The notes below the pieces were generated by a model. The model saw only the letters and a list, made by a program, of their open reading frames with translations. It did no database searches and was not told where the DNA came from. Below are positions 1-10,691 of a stretch of DNA of 29,603 nt, piece after piece; the first letter of the stretch is position 1; the number at the start of each line of letters is the position of its first letter. A program made the position numbers and the translations under genes. Origin of the DNA: Smittium mucronatum (lineage: Eukaryota; Kickxellomycota; Harpellomycetes; Harpellales; Legeriomycetaceae); contig LSSL01000993.1 of assembly GCA_001953115.1 (NCBI GenBank), positions 3,855 to 33,457 of the forward strand. Reading direction: 5' to 3'.

Positions 1-191
1 TTAGTATTAGTATTAGTATTAGTATTAGTATTAGTATTAGTATTAGTATTAGTATTAGTATTAGTATTAGTATTAGTATTAGTATTAGTATTAGTATTAG
101 TATTAGTATTAGTATTAGTATTAGTATTAGTATTAGTATTAGTATTAGTATTAGTAGTAGTAGTATTATTATTATTATAGTTATTATTATT
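1..191. repeat. TTAGTA hexamer microsatellite grading into GTA and TTA trinucleotides
   Basis: Positions 1-156 are 26 uninterrupted copies of TTAGTA. They are followed by three GTA units (157-165), four TTA units (166-177) and a broken run of TTA-like triplets to about 191. The hexamer is two trinucleotides (TTA and GTA) alternating, so it probably grew out of a trinucleotide repeat. The array reaches the window edge, so its true length is unknown. It resembles telomere repeats only in the leading TTAG; I know of no telomere with this unit. Confidence 0.97.
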
Positions 192-1094
192 TTCTTTTTG
201 AACTTCTATGTGTATTATTATTTTTAATAATTTTTAGATGAATTATTAACAAAAATCTTAAATTATACTTTGTTATCAAACTTTCAATCTATTTTTTCGG
301 GTTATAAATCATCATAATAAAATTTCGCTATTTTTGGTCATTTTTTTTCTTTTATTCATTATCTTTTTAATTAGATGTTATTATTGGTTTAATTTTTAGA
401 TAATTTCTAAATTGATATTTCTTCTCGTTTACCTTATTTTTTTAAATTAAAATCCGTTATCCATAAACAGAAATTTTGAAATAGAATGAAAATTCAATGT
501 TTTATCCTTTATTAATCATAACATTGAAGCTCCTTTGATCAACTGTAGAAAGTTCATTAATCGATCTGTTAAATAAAATGTAATTAAAAAGACTTTACTT
601 TTAGATCATAAAATATATTTTTAAACAAAGTGATATGAATTAATCTCATGAGCACGATTTTGAAGTATTTATTACAATTTGAATCAAATTTAACACAATT
701 TAAATTTGAATTTTTTACCTTCTAAAATTATATGTTTTGTATCATTTGTAAAAAAAATATAGCAAGCTTGTTAATTTTTATACAAATGTTTTATATTTAA
801 TATTTTTTTCCTCCGATAAAGACTAAAATTAACTTATTTTCCACAGAGTTCAATATTTTGAGATCAACACTAATATGAAATTTACAATATCTAGGTGTTA
901 AAAATATCCGCAATAAGATAAAAAATATAATTTATGTAAGGTAAGCTTTTTTATTAATAATTTTTTTGATTTATATTGGCTATTTTTGTTTTGGTAAATT
1001 CCAAAAAACAAATTAATAATTGATATTAGTTTATCGGTTTTTATTTAAAATTTCCCAATACTTACATAAATTGATTTTTGATTTTTAGCAACAT

Positions 1095-1118
1095 AATTTG
1101 ATTGCTGCTAATCAAATT
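1095..1118. repeat. Short perfect hairpin (9-bp stem, 6-nt loop)
   Basis: AATTTGATT at 1095-1103 is followed by the loop GCTGCT and the exact reverse complement AATCAAATT at 1110-1118. Stems of this size are expected a few times by chance in DNA this AT-rich. No function is assigned. Confidence 0.5.
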
Positions 1119-2677
1119 TGATTCAATTTTACAATTTATTAAATAATATTATTAAATAAACAGTCACTTTAAATATATTTTAATGTAAAATTAATTTTCC
1201 AAATATAAAATCTGATCTCGAATAAAAAATGAAGGGAAAAATAACTGAAAAAAAATATCATTAATCAGTCAAAAAAATTAAAACGGTGTTTGAGTTAATT
1301 TATAAACATCACTAGCTAAATCTCTCTTTTTAATGTCAATTAGATTGAGAAAATATACTATTCTTGAAAAAAAAAAATATTATTATGAAAATGTTATAAA
1401 TAATATTTAGCACCTATAATTGTATATAAAACTCTTCACATATCGTAGATTTTTTTTTATCTTAAAAAATCAAAATCAAATTTTTTTAATTTTTGGAGTT
1501 TCATTTAAAAATAATTTACAAAAAATTATTGTGAAATTTAGATCATTCAAATTTTTTTTGTTTTTGGCAATGATAGAAATTTGCATACATTTATTATGAA
1601 TTTTATGATAAATATGCACATATAGTGATAAAAGTCTCTAATTAAATATAAAAATCCTTGTATATAATATTAAATTTCTGGAAATTTTTTTTCAAAAAAA
1701 GATATTAAATTATGTAAGATTAATTAGCTAATTCTAATTTCTAGAATAAAGGGATTCTATATTTCCAAATATTTAGGAATAAAAAAATTATAAGCATCAG
1801 AAAATCTTGATAACCTTTTAGAAAAGAAAATTTTCAAGTTATTTCGAAATACCTCATCAATTTTTTAATGATACCAATAATAATTTAATTCCTATCAGGA
1901 AAATTATAAAAATCTCATTCACAATTTCATCCAAACAAGCCAAACGAAAATACATTATAATTCATTGCTTACTATAGTCTAAAAATCACGCCAAATATAA
2001 ATTTGTGATAAAATTAATTTTCATTCGATTTTTTATGAAATAGATCTCATCTTAGTGAAAATGTTTAAATCTAATTTTATCCAGAAAATTGATTGAATTT
2101 ATTTTCCGTATTTCTAAAAAACTAAAAATATAGCTGAAAATTTCTAATCGGAATTTATCCGAAATTTTTCTTATTATATATTTTCTTAGAGACTATATGA
2201 AAAAATATATGGTCCATTTTAAAAGATTTTCTGTGTTGCATTTAAACCTCCAAATAAATAGAGTTTTATCGGTTTAATTTACTTTCTAAGAATATTTTAT
2301 TTCTTTATCTAACTCTTTTAATGCATACACACAAAAAAATATTCATTTTTCGATCAATAAATACATTTTATTAAAATTCGATTCCTTAATTCAGATGTTT
2401 TTCATTTCAAATGAGTATAAGCGCTTAAAATTTCGAAATAGAATAAAGTGGAATATGTCTCAGATAGGTCTAAAAAGCATTAATTATTGGTAAAAAAATG
2501 TAAATTCTTGCAAATATGAGGCTTAGTATAAGCTTGATAATACCTTCAATTTAACTAAGAATTGATTATTGATCATTTTCAAATTTTTGTAGAAAATGGA
2601 TTTTAATGGTGAATACTGGCCAAAATTTAATTGGTAGGTCTTAGTTATTAAACAAATTATATCACACAAGTCATTTT

Positions 2678-2707
2678 ATTAATTAATTGCTGGGGGAATT
2701 AATTAAT
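2678..2707. repeat. Perfect 11-bp hairpin with a G-rich loop
   Basis: ATTAATTAATT at 2678-2688 and its exact reverse complement at 2697-2707 flank the 8-nt loop GCTGGGGG. The stem is itself a TTAA/AATT tandem, which makes pairing easy. The five-G loop stands out against the surrounding composition. Confidence 0.6.
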
Positions 2708-2822
2708 TCAAACTAATTTTAAATAATATACGATATATTAATAAAATTCATAGTTATCAATTAATAAGTAAAAATAAATCTTAATGAAGATTTTATTAAA
2801 TAAAAAATGGTTATTTATAAAT

Positions 2823-2877
2823 AAGTGATTCCATTGGAGAATAAGCCAATTTTTTTTTTTTTTGGAAAAAATCACTT
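2823..2877. repeat. Inverted repeat around a T-run
   Basis: AAGTGATT at 2823-2830 is matched by its reverse complement AATCACTT at 2870-2877. The stem could continue through CCA/TGG with a bulge of A residues. The interior holds an inverted CCATTGG/CCAAT pair and a T-run at about 2850-2863. No function is inferred. Confidence 0.4.
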
Positions 2878-4633
2878 TTAATGAATAATCTGCACATCTT
2901 AAATTATTTGGTTGCTATTTTAGGATATTTGTGGGTGGGTTTATTTTAATTGGAGGTCTTTATCATTTTAGGTGCATATTTATGATAAAACCACTATTAT
3001 TGAAAAAAAATAAAATTATAATAAAGAATATCCTTTGTTCACTAAAAATATATGAAATTTTTTTTAGACATTATCAGGAGGGGTGGACTTATTGACCTGT
3101 TTTATCGATTAAAACACTTGAACATACTTATTAAATTAAAAAATATGTAATCTGAATAAAAAACTAATGATTTTAAAAATTCTTTTATCATTGAATTTAT
3201 TTCCGTAAATTCAATATTATTTAGAGTAAAAATTATATGCTAAATTATTTTAAATTAAAAATGTAATTATCTTTATAGAAATTTAAACTTTAATAATCCG
3301 TGGTGAATCCTAATAAATTACCCATAATTATAATAATGTGATTTTTCCCCCACATCTAGTTCTGTAAATTACTCTATACTGGTCTCATTTATATCAACTT
3401 TGATATTAATTAATATTCTATTTATAGTAAAAAATCCAAATAAAAGAATAAATAAAGCTTCTATATCCCTTTATAATCCAAAAAAAGTGTATTTTTTTTT
3501 AGAATAGAAAATTTTAGTAAACCTGTAAACTCATATATACCTTATGATGGTTTAAAAGAAAATTAAATTTGTTTTTAAATGTTTTTTTTAAATGAATTAA
3601 TAAAAATCTGATAAATTAACCAATATAAATCTTAAAAAATAATCGATATATGTTAATATGAAATTAAGTCATCTTCATTAAAGTTTTATATTTTTATCAT
3701 ATATGGCATTTTATAATAAACGTATTAAATCAAAAAAATAAAAATAATCCCATTTGAAGCGGTTTAAATCAAAAAATTAAAATTAGAATTAAAACTTATA
3801 TTTATTTTGTCTATTTATCATTTTTAAAGTCGATTAATGAATAAAAAAAATCATATTTTCGATCTACATAAATACTTTTATTATAAATTTATATTTAATC
3901 CCTATTTATAATCCATTGATTTAAATTACTGTTTATTCTATTTATTGAATCAAAAAACTCAGTATATTTTTTCCATTACGAATAAACTAATTTTATTAAA
4001 AAAATCTAACTCATAAAAATTTTTCTAGTGATATATTGCCCTATAAACTTGAATTAATGTTTTTTATGAACTAATTTATTTTATTAAAATTTTCCTTTTA
4101 GAATAATTATAATTGTAGGATTGAAGAAATAAAAATATCTTGAGTTTTTAATCAATTGATATAAATAAAAAAATTTGAGTGATCTACAAGATTTTCTGTA
4201 TCAGCTATTGCACTGACTGTAATAAATAAAATAAATAAAATCTTTTTTTTAATTATCATATTGTCTTCAATATGTTTTATTTAAACCAGGATACTTTTTT
4301 TTCTACCCAAAATGGGGGTTTCAGATTATAATAACAACTTATTCCTCTAAATTTGTAATTAAAAATGGCGTCTATTATATATTTAAACAATCATAGATAA
4401 CTATAATCATTATCCTTACCTCTAAATAAACCTTATAAAATATATTCAATTTTATGAAATTTATTCTATGATAATAAATAACTAATTTTGTCAAAGTTTA
4501 GCCACAATCTTCATTTAATAATTAAAAATTTCATAAATTTTTCTATAATGATATAACTTTTTTACGAAAACCAACTTTTTTAATTTCCATATACTATGGG
4601 GTATTTTAAAATGGATTTAATTATATAAATTTA

Positions 4634-4654
4634 TAATGGGTACTTAACCCATTA
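4634..4654. repeat. Perfect 8-bp hairpin built on TAATGGGT
   Basis: TAATGGGT (4634-4641) and ACCCATTA (4647-4654) are exact reverse complements separated by the 5-nt loop ACTTA. The left arm is one of five plus-strand copies of this octamer in the window. The arms sit between CATA...ATGGGG (about 4588-4602) and CCCCATAATATG (about 4691-4702), which may form a looser outer inverted repeat. Confidence 0.5.
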
Positions 4655-7032
4655 ATAGTTTTTTTTTCATTGAAAAGCAAAGAGCTCCCACCCCATAATA
4701 TGTAAATATGTGAATTTAATATTTTAAAGGATGAAATTGTATTCAAATAATCATAATAATTTTGGCTAAATTTATACATTAAAAAAAATAGAAATTTAAT
4801 TTTCTTAATATAAAAGTATTATTAGAAAAAATTATCATGAATAAATTTGATGTATTATATTTAAAACAGAAATTTAATCTAACGAAAAATCGCAATTAAT
4901 GCGAGATTTTCTAAAAAAATATTAAAAAAAATATTTTTAGTTATAGATTTTATTTTTATTTTTAGATTATTCCTATCTAAAATCGAAAAATTACGCTTTT
5001 GAAGCCAATATTATTTGGTGTTACTCTATGCTAAAATATTTTTCTAACTGGTTTCAGATGAATATAAATCCCTTATTTCATATTTCTGATATTTTAAAAT
5101 TTAAAAAACTTACACAATTTCAGAGAATAAAAATTCAATTTTTTTTTTATCTAAAACATGCATGTTTTTAAAGCCTTGAAAGTAATTTGCACAAGTTTAA
5201 AAACAAATATACGGCTATTTTTCTATAATATTAACATTCATTATCAATTTTTAAGGGAAAAAAATTCAAATTAACTTAAGAAGAAAAACTTTTAAATCCT
5301 AATTTATAACTTTGCCAGAATGATAACTTATTTATTATTATTAACTATTCAATGAAAAAATTCATTTTATCACTCTCATTTATGTACAATAATGATCAAA
5401 ACTGGTCTAACCACCCAATAATTCAAAAAATATAAAAGCATCACTAGTTTGATGGTAACGATGAACAAAGTATGAATTAAATTTTTTATTCCATCAGTTC
5501 TGTAAGAGTTAAAAAAAATCATGTATTTTAATTCCGATAGGTTATTTTTTAATTTAAATATAAATTAAAATAAGTTTCATACGGTCATTTTTATAGAGCT
5601 CTCTTGCAAAAAATTGGAAGTTTTTCATATTTTGAGCCTTATAAAAACAATAAAATAATTTATTCAAAGAAAAACAGGGAGGATTTCTTTGAATTTTAAT
5701 CCTCATCCCCGAAAAAAAAAAAACTAGAATTTTATCGAATTTTTTTGAATTTTCTTTGAGTAATATCCTGAATACTCGGAAATACTCCAAAAAAAAAGCT
5801 TCATAAAAATTTACTATGTTATGTATAACTTAAACTGATATATTTTAAGAAAAAATCTGTTAAAAAGCGTTATTAATTTATTTTAAAAATTAAAAAAAAA
5901 TCTTCTTTATTTATATATCAAGGCTTAAAGGGTCTATTTAGTGATCAGGAACGGTTGTAATTCAAAAAAAAAAAAACTCAAATCAAATCATAAAAATCAA
6001 ATCATTTTTAATTTCTGTTTCTAAAAAAACCCCGAAATGTTATCTAGTATAATTCACCAAATCTTGACTTTTTCTTATAAGTTTTATTTTTTGGTTTTAC
6101 CATATGATTATTAGAAGACCGAAAAGATGGAAATATGAATCAAAATTAAAATGTTTAGCTTAAAATGTCGAGTAATAGATATAATTTGTTTAGATGGTGC
6201 TTAAGATTAAATCAGAGTTTCCTACTTATTTTTTTGAAATTTTTGTTTTTTTATAAAAAAAAAGGTATGGGATGAACTCAATAATATAAAACACCAATAG
6301 GAAAAAAAATCATTATAGTTTTAAGGTATAAACTGTAAATTTAGTAACATTATGTACTAAAAAAGTGGCCAAGGTCGAAGGAAACCCATATCACCTACAT
6401 TTTTTCTTGAAAGTGCGATTTAACTTGAATGATGGTTAATTGTGTATTATTAATAGTTATATTTTTCTTAACCCAAAATTTTCTGAAGAAACATTATTTT
6501 TCTTTAAAAAAGTGTGCAAATTTATTAAAAAAAAAAAAATCTTGATAAGAACCGAGGTTTCATCCTGAATAAATTCCAAGTAGACAATATATAAGCATCC
6601 TATTGGAATGGAATGGGATAATTTTTATATTTCTATAGTAGATTTATAAATATTGAAATATTTAAAGGAAAGATCACTAGTCTTGGTTAAAACATAAGGA
6701 TATATGAATTTTTTAAAATTGAATTAAACTGAATGAAACCCGATTTTTTATTTAGAAATAAGAGGGATAGAGGAATTTATATTCTTTTACTTTTTTTAAT
6801 ATTTTCCACTAGTTTTTAAAATAAGTAAACTGAATTTTAAAAAATGTGTATTTAGGGAGATAACCCGGTATATTTCTTTTCGATCCAAAAAATATTCTAA
6901 AGGAACACGTAAATTATACATTTCAACTTTTTTTTTTATATTTTTATTAATGGGTCCTCAATTCCAGAAGATAAAATTTTGATGATTTTTTAATAAAAAA
7001 AATCACAATCAATGTTTTCAACTTATCTCTTA

Positions 7033-7044
7033 CCCCCCCCCCCC
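7033..7044. repeat. C12 homopolymer run
   Basis: Twelve consecutive C residues in DNA where C is rare. Such a run is far from chance at this base composition. Two further long C runs occur at 12098-12108 and 29574-29596, all with C on the plus strand. Confidence 0.95.
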
Positions 7045-7280
7045 TGGTTTATCAAAATTATAGAGAATTTCTTAAAGATATACCCCAAAGAATTAACCTT
7101 TTCCGGGCCCAAAGTTTTTTTCCATCATCCATTTTTTTGTCTTAAAAATCCCAACTGGTTTGAATTCTTTATATACCTAATATTAAAAAAATATGATAAA
7201 TCTAATGATAGCTATGAACTGAAAATGAAAGCATTTTTTGTTCCATCGGAGTTGAAAGAGCTGAAAAGGTGTAGCTAACC

Positions 7281-8009
7281 CAATTCTGAATAGCTTTTCT
7301 TTGAATTTTCAAAAACTCAACCGCCGCCAACCCATGCTTGTGTGATAGTTAGCTGAATTTGACTTTATCTTCCTAATATTTCATTTTTAAACCAAATTAT
7401 TTATCCAATTTGTAGGGCATGCCTTTTATTCAGATATTTCAATGCAAGCTGGTTGAGTAGAATGCACCAATAATGGGTATTAGCAGTTATTGAATAGCTT
7501 TGATTGGTTATAATGGGTAGTAATGTCGAGGTCTGGAGGTTTGAGGAGTCAATTCCAGAGATTCCGACTAATTAATTGGAAGATTAGCTAGTTTTAACCC
7601 TTTTTGGTACCAAATCCACATTTATCACAGGTTAATTGGGAATATTAGGAAGAAATGGAAAGAAGACCAATGAACTATCGATAATTTGGGTATTACGAGT
7701 ATTTTCAGATAAATGAATTCAAACCGAAGGCCATTATTATAGTTTAGGTCTTGTGAAAGTTGAAAAGATCATTAACTATCAATCATTAATTATAAGTTTT
7801 CCAATTAATAAAAGCTCCGTAGAGATCTCTTCAAAAAATAATCCTATTTTCAACTGACTCCATTTTTAGTGAACATTTTCTTAAGCACGATCCTCGCCTT
7901 TTATCAAAAAAAGTAAAATCCCCCGTACCCTATACTTTCACTTTAAATACAATCTACATTTTTAAAAGAAACACCTGCCAAATCCTATCGTTTCCCAAAA
8001 GTACTGATA
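7281..8009 (+). promoter_or_regulatory. Upstream region of the ZC3H11A-like gene with candidate CCAAT boxes
   Basis: The composition becomes more balanced here than in the preceding 7 kb. CCAAT occurs at 7467-7471 and again within GACCAATGA near 7667; the inverted form ATTGG is at 7503-7507. The first two flank a direct repeat, TAATGGGTA, starting at 7471 and at 7511. TATCGATA, the DRE/DREF-type motif known from insect promoters, lies at 7676-7683, but one copy is expected by chance in a window like this. No TATA box can be assigned and the transcription start is unknown. An in-frame stop at 7944-7946 with no ATG before 8010 supports the chosen start codon. Confidence 0.4.
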
Positions 8010-10165
8010 ATGGCAGTTGACAGTCGTCAAGACTGCTACTTTTTCATCAAATCGAGTTGCCTCAAAGTAAGTTTCCCTTTGTACTCACAAGAATCCTCAT
8101 TTTTTTAAAGAAAGAAAAAAAAATCTTTTTACGATCCCTTCTCCCCTGTGACCCTTACCACATCTCATCTTAAGGGATCCTTCTGCCCGTTTAGACATTC
8201 TGAAGAAGCAAAGAAGTCAGGTCAAATCTGCGAAGAATACGCGAAAACCAAAACATGTCATACTGATTCCTGCAAAAAGCTTCATTCGGAGTATTCACCC
8301 AACGTAATTTTTAATATAAAAAAGATGGTATTTATTTAAAGCTTTATATTTATTTTTTAATTTTTTGGATGGTTGAATAGACTTTTAATGTGCTGCATGA
8401 TGCGAAGCCGACGGCACCTATTTTCTGCTACTGGGAAAACAACGGGGGTTGTTTGCGGCCTAACTGTCCTTTCACACATACCAACAAACCCGTTGTTTCT
8501 GATGCACCTTCTACCACTAGCGCTAGTTCTGCAGCCAGTAGTACTTTAGCCACTAACCCTGTTGCATTGTCCGCTAATGCATCTAATTTTCTAACACCAT
8601 CTGGAAACTCCCAAACCAACAGCACTCTGTCTAATCCTTTTTTTCATGCTGGATCTGTTCGCGAACTACCCCATCTTAAGGGAAATGATTTTATACCCAA
8701 ACCAACCGTCTACCCTGAACCTAGCGTCCTACCAAAACCGAAACTTCAGCTTCTAAGCGCCGGAGATGGACAAAAAGGGGATTCCAGCAATTTAAAAGAA
8801 ACTGAAAATCAGCAAATTCCAAATATTCCCACAGTCTCAAAAACTACGAATTTACAAGAAATAAATATCACAATTCCAGAAAATAAAAAACACGCAGTCA
8901 GTATAGATAAAAAAATCGGATCGAGTGCTAAACTGCAGCATATCGGTCCATCTACTATATCTACAGTTGGTACAGGCCTTAACAGTACGAAACCAGTCGA
9001 AATGAATTCTATTAATAGCGGAACCCTGAATTCCAGTTCCGACTCTTCTGTTTCCATAACTCCAAAAAAAGACCGACCATTACTTGTCAGTAAAAAGGTT
9101 ACCGTTAACCCTCCAGACTCTGGAAAGAAAAGGCTAAATGAGCTTTCAATAAACCCTAAACCTAAAAAGATGGTCGCATCTAGCAGCAAGAAAATAGTAA
9201 CTAGTACTGGTACAATCAAGGTCAAGTCTCTGGCTGAGATCTTGGCAGAAAAGCGCGCTAAAAAAGCTCAGTTAGCAGTATCTGTATTCCCGACATCAAG
9301 TGTACCTGCTATTTTGCCTAAAATCTCAGTAGCTGCAAAATCCATGACAGGACTTGGAACTAAAAATTCCTCTGCTACATCAGAAAAAGTGACATTCCCA
9401 TCAACACCAAAAAACTCAAACATTACTCACCCAACTTTTTCCGGTTCAACAAATAATATCCAGAACAGATGTGGTAAAGAAAATATTCATATACTAGATC
9501 TACCATTTTGCTATTATATCTTTTATTAATGAATGTTCTGTACTGAAAATTAACTGCAGAAACCCAATCTAACAACAGTTTAGTGGATGCATCTAATGAG
9601 CGAACTGTACCACAGAAACAAGGACAATCGTCTCCTTTTTTGCGGAATCGCACTGCCTCAAACTATTCAAATCCCGATTTACCAGCCAAGCAGATGCAAA
9701 ACTCACAAATTTTTAGTGGTAAACTTTTTTTTTTTTGTTGCAATTCAATTAGTTTATTGTATTTTCTGTTCTGTTCTTTTTATAAAAAAAACTTAAAAAT
9801 TAGATTTCAACCTAAAGAATCAAACTGCTGGAAAGCCAGTGGAATCCAATAGCGTTTCCCCAAAAACGGCCAGTTTTGGTTTGGCTGATGAAGACATTTC
9901 CACATCAGAACTTCCAGCCTCTGATAGCCTCAAAGTAGAACCGCACAATGGCCATAAGGATAGCCAACCACTTTGTTTTTCTCCTTCGAGTGCCGAGAAA
10001 TCGGGTTTAGAAGAAAATAGCTTTTATTTCACCGATATGGAGCTTAATGGTACCGGGATTCTTGCTGAATTGGATGATTTTGAATCCGATCTCGACATAG
10101 ATCTAGGAGACGAGATTTATAGTTTGGACCATGATCCAGTCTTATGGAAACCCTTGCAGTACTGA
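8010..10165 (+). CDS. ZC3H11A: Zinc finger CCCH domain-containing protein, ZC3H11A homologue, five coding exons
   Basis: The exons I assign are 8010-8066, 8175-8303, 8381-9473, 9560-9718 and 9804-10165, giving 599 residues and a TGA stop. Every intron has GT...AG borders, and phases join as 0, 0, 1, 1. Three CCCH fingers open the protein: C9-C17-C23-H27, C38-C47-C52-H56 and C78-C86-C91-H95. DCYFF in the first finger and CYWEN in the third match the ZC3H11A signature. A long Ser/Thr/Pro/Lys-rich, probably disordered middle follows. Residues 341-357 (IKVKSLAEILAEKRAKK) match the repeated 'IKT-EE/VLAEK' segment of the vertebrate protein. The acidic C-terminus (ELDDFESDLDIDLGDE, 568-583) resembles the vertebrate tail. 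The human protein is about 810 aa, so the middle is shorter here. The family is nuclear and associates with the TREX mRNA-export machinery; that role is inferred by homology. The start has a good Kozak context (A at -3, G at +4). Exon 3 and 4 donors are the least certain borders. Confidence 0.9.
8067..8174 (+). other. Intron 1 of the ZC3H11A-like gene, splitting zinc finger 1
   Basis: The intron is 108 bp, phase 0, with donor GTAAGT and an acceptor ending TTAAG. It interrupts the first CCCH finger between C17 and C23. Joining the flanks restores C-X7-C-X5-C-X3-H exactly, which is strong support for both borders. Read through in frame, it meets a TAA stop after 13 codons, so it cannot be coding. 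Confidence 0.9.
8304..8380 (+). other. Intron 2 of the ZC3H11A-like gene
   Basis: The intron is 77 bp, phase 0, with donor GTAATT and an acceptor ending AATAG. It falls between fingers 2 and 3. Removing it joins the frame that ends YSPN to the one that begins TFNVLHD and leads into the CYWEN finger. An in-frame TAA follows after 11 codons if it is retained. Confidence 0.88.
9474..9559 (+). other. Intron 3 of the ZC3H11A-like gene
   Basis: The intron is 86 bp, phase 1, with donor GTAAAG and acceptor TAACTGCAG. Splicing creates a GAA codon from G plus AA and continues in an open frame of Ser/Asn/Pro-rich sequence. Retention would add a hydrophobic tail and a stop at 9527-9529. Confidence 0.8.
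9719..9803 (+). other. Intron 4 of the ZC3H11A-like gene
   Basis: The intron is 85 bp, phase 1, with donor GTAAAC, a long T-run just after the donor, and an acceptor ending AAAATTAG. Splicing creates a GAT codon from G plus AT and enters the last exon with its acidic tail. Unlike the other introns it has no in-frame stop, but its length is not a multiple of three, so retention shifts the frame and ends at about 9852. Confidence 0.8.
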
Positions 10166-10225
10166 AAGAGTATATATATTCTACTTTTCCCCTTTCATTT
10201 TAGACGATGCTGTTAATTCAATAGA

Positions 10226-10231
10226 AATAAA
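10226..10231 (+). promoter_or_regulatory. Candidate polyadenylation signal AATAAA of the ZC3H11A-like gene
   Basis: A canonical AATAAA begins 61 nt after the TGA stop, implying a short 3' UTR. Another AATAAA lies at 10337-10342. The hexamer is common in AT-rich DNA, so its position rather than its presence is the argument. Confidence 0.55.
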
Positions 10232-10691
10232 AATGTACTTCTAAATATACATATCTGACCCTTTCGTAATTTTTTAATCATTCATAAACAACTGTATTTA
10301 AATACTAACGAGGGGGCAGAATAAGTTTGTTTATAAAATAAAAAGTCTAGCCATAAAAAAATATAAATGAAATACTCTTTTTTTTCTTCTTTTTTCCTCT
10401 ACTGCTGAGCAAAGAGAGAGAAAAAAAAGAAAAGACTTGTAGAATCTTCTAGAGGGTGAATAGAAAGTCGAGAAAAAGAAACCCATACAATTAATAATGG
10501 AAAAAATAAAAAGAGATAGAGATTCCCATAATAAAGAATCTCAGTCTTTCCAAGTACCAGCGACAAAAAAAAAAAGAGAGATAAGTTGACCGAAAGAAAA
10601 GAAGCAAGTGGGGGGGTAGGGCGAAGGAGAATTGTGGGAGGGAAGAAAGAAACTCTACTGAGGATAGAGAAAAAAGTCTCAAGCAGAAATC
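10232..10691. other. Tail-to-tail intergenic region with a purine-rich tract (3' UTR of TOM22)
   Basis: From about 10391 to 10680 the plus strand is strongly purine-rich (repeated GAGAGA and GAAAGAAAA words, and a G7 run at 10610-10616). The TOM22 transcript read from the minus strand would therefore have a C/U-rich 3' UTR. A 7-bp hairpin GAGATTC/GAATCTC lies at 10519-10542. I found no TTTATT (minus-strand AATAAA) between 10380 and 10691. Candidate minus-strand signals are TATAAA (plus-strand TTTATA at 10330-10335) and ATTAAA (plus-strand TTTAAT at 10273-10278). Use of the latter would end TOM22 close to where the ZC3H11A-like transcript ends. Confidence 0.5.

Larger units (their letters stand above)
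192..7280. other. AT-rich DNA with no recognisable gene
   Basis: About 7 kb of very AT-rich sequence, rich in poly-A and poly-T runs. The longest open frames are under 90 codons, consist mostly of Phe, Lys, Asn and Ile codons, and resemble no family I know. With stop codons at roughly one in ten triplets in such DNA, open runs of this size are expected by chance. I saw no tRNA-like cloverleaf and no transposase, reverse transcriptase or integrase motif. The only structures are short hairpins, a C12 run at 7033-7044, and dispersed copies of TAATGGGT. I read it as intergenic; a distant UTR or long intron cannot be excluded. Confidence 0.7.

Noticed and set aside
1..156. Telomere repeat
   Set aside because: The unit TTAGTA matches no telomere I know and grades into GTA and TTA trinucleotides, which is microsatellite behaviour.
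5153..5168. 16-bp perfect palindrome AAAACATGCATGTTTT
   Set aside because: Several palindromes of this size are expected by chance in DNA this AT-rich, and there is no context to support a function.
7012..7278. Plus-strand open frame of 88 codons starting with a Pro run
   Set aside because: The proline run is simply the translated C12 homopolymer, the rest is Phe/Lys/Ile-rich noise, and no family is recognisable. Open runs of this length occur by chance at this stop density.
8809..9225. Long minus-strand frame of 138 codons
   Set aside because: It is the antisense shadow of exon 3 of the zinc-finger gene, whose plus-strand frame is supported by CCCH fingers and conserved motifs.
9474..9529. 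Continuation of exon 3 to a stop at 9529
   Set aside because: The extra residues are hydrophobic and unlike the rest of the protein. A GTAAAG donor followed by a CTGCAG acceptor restores a frame that continues the Ser/Asn/Pro-rich region and reaches the conserved acidic tail.
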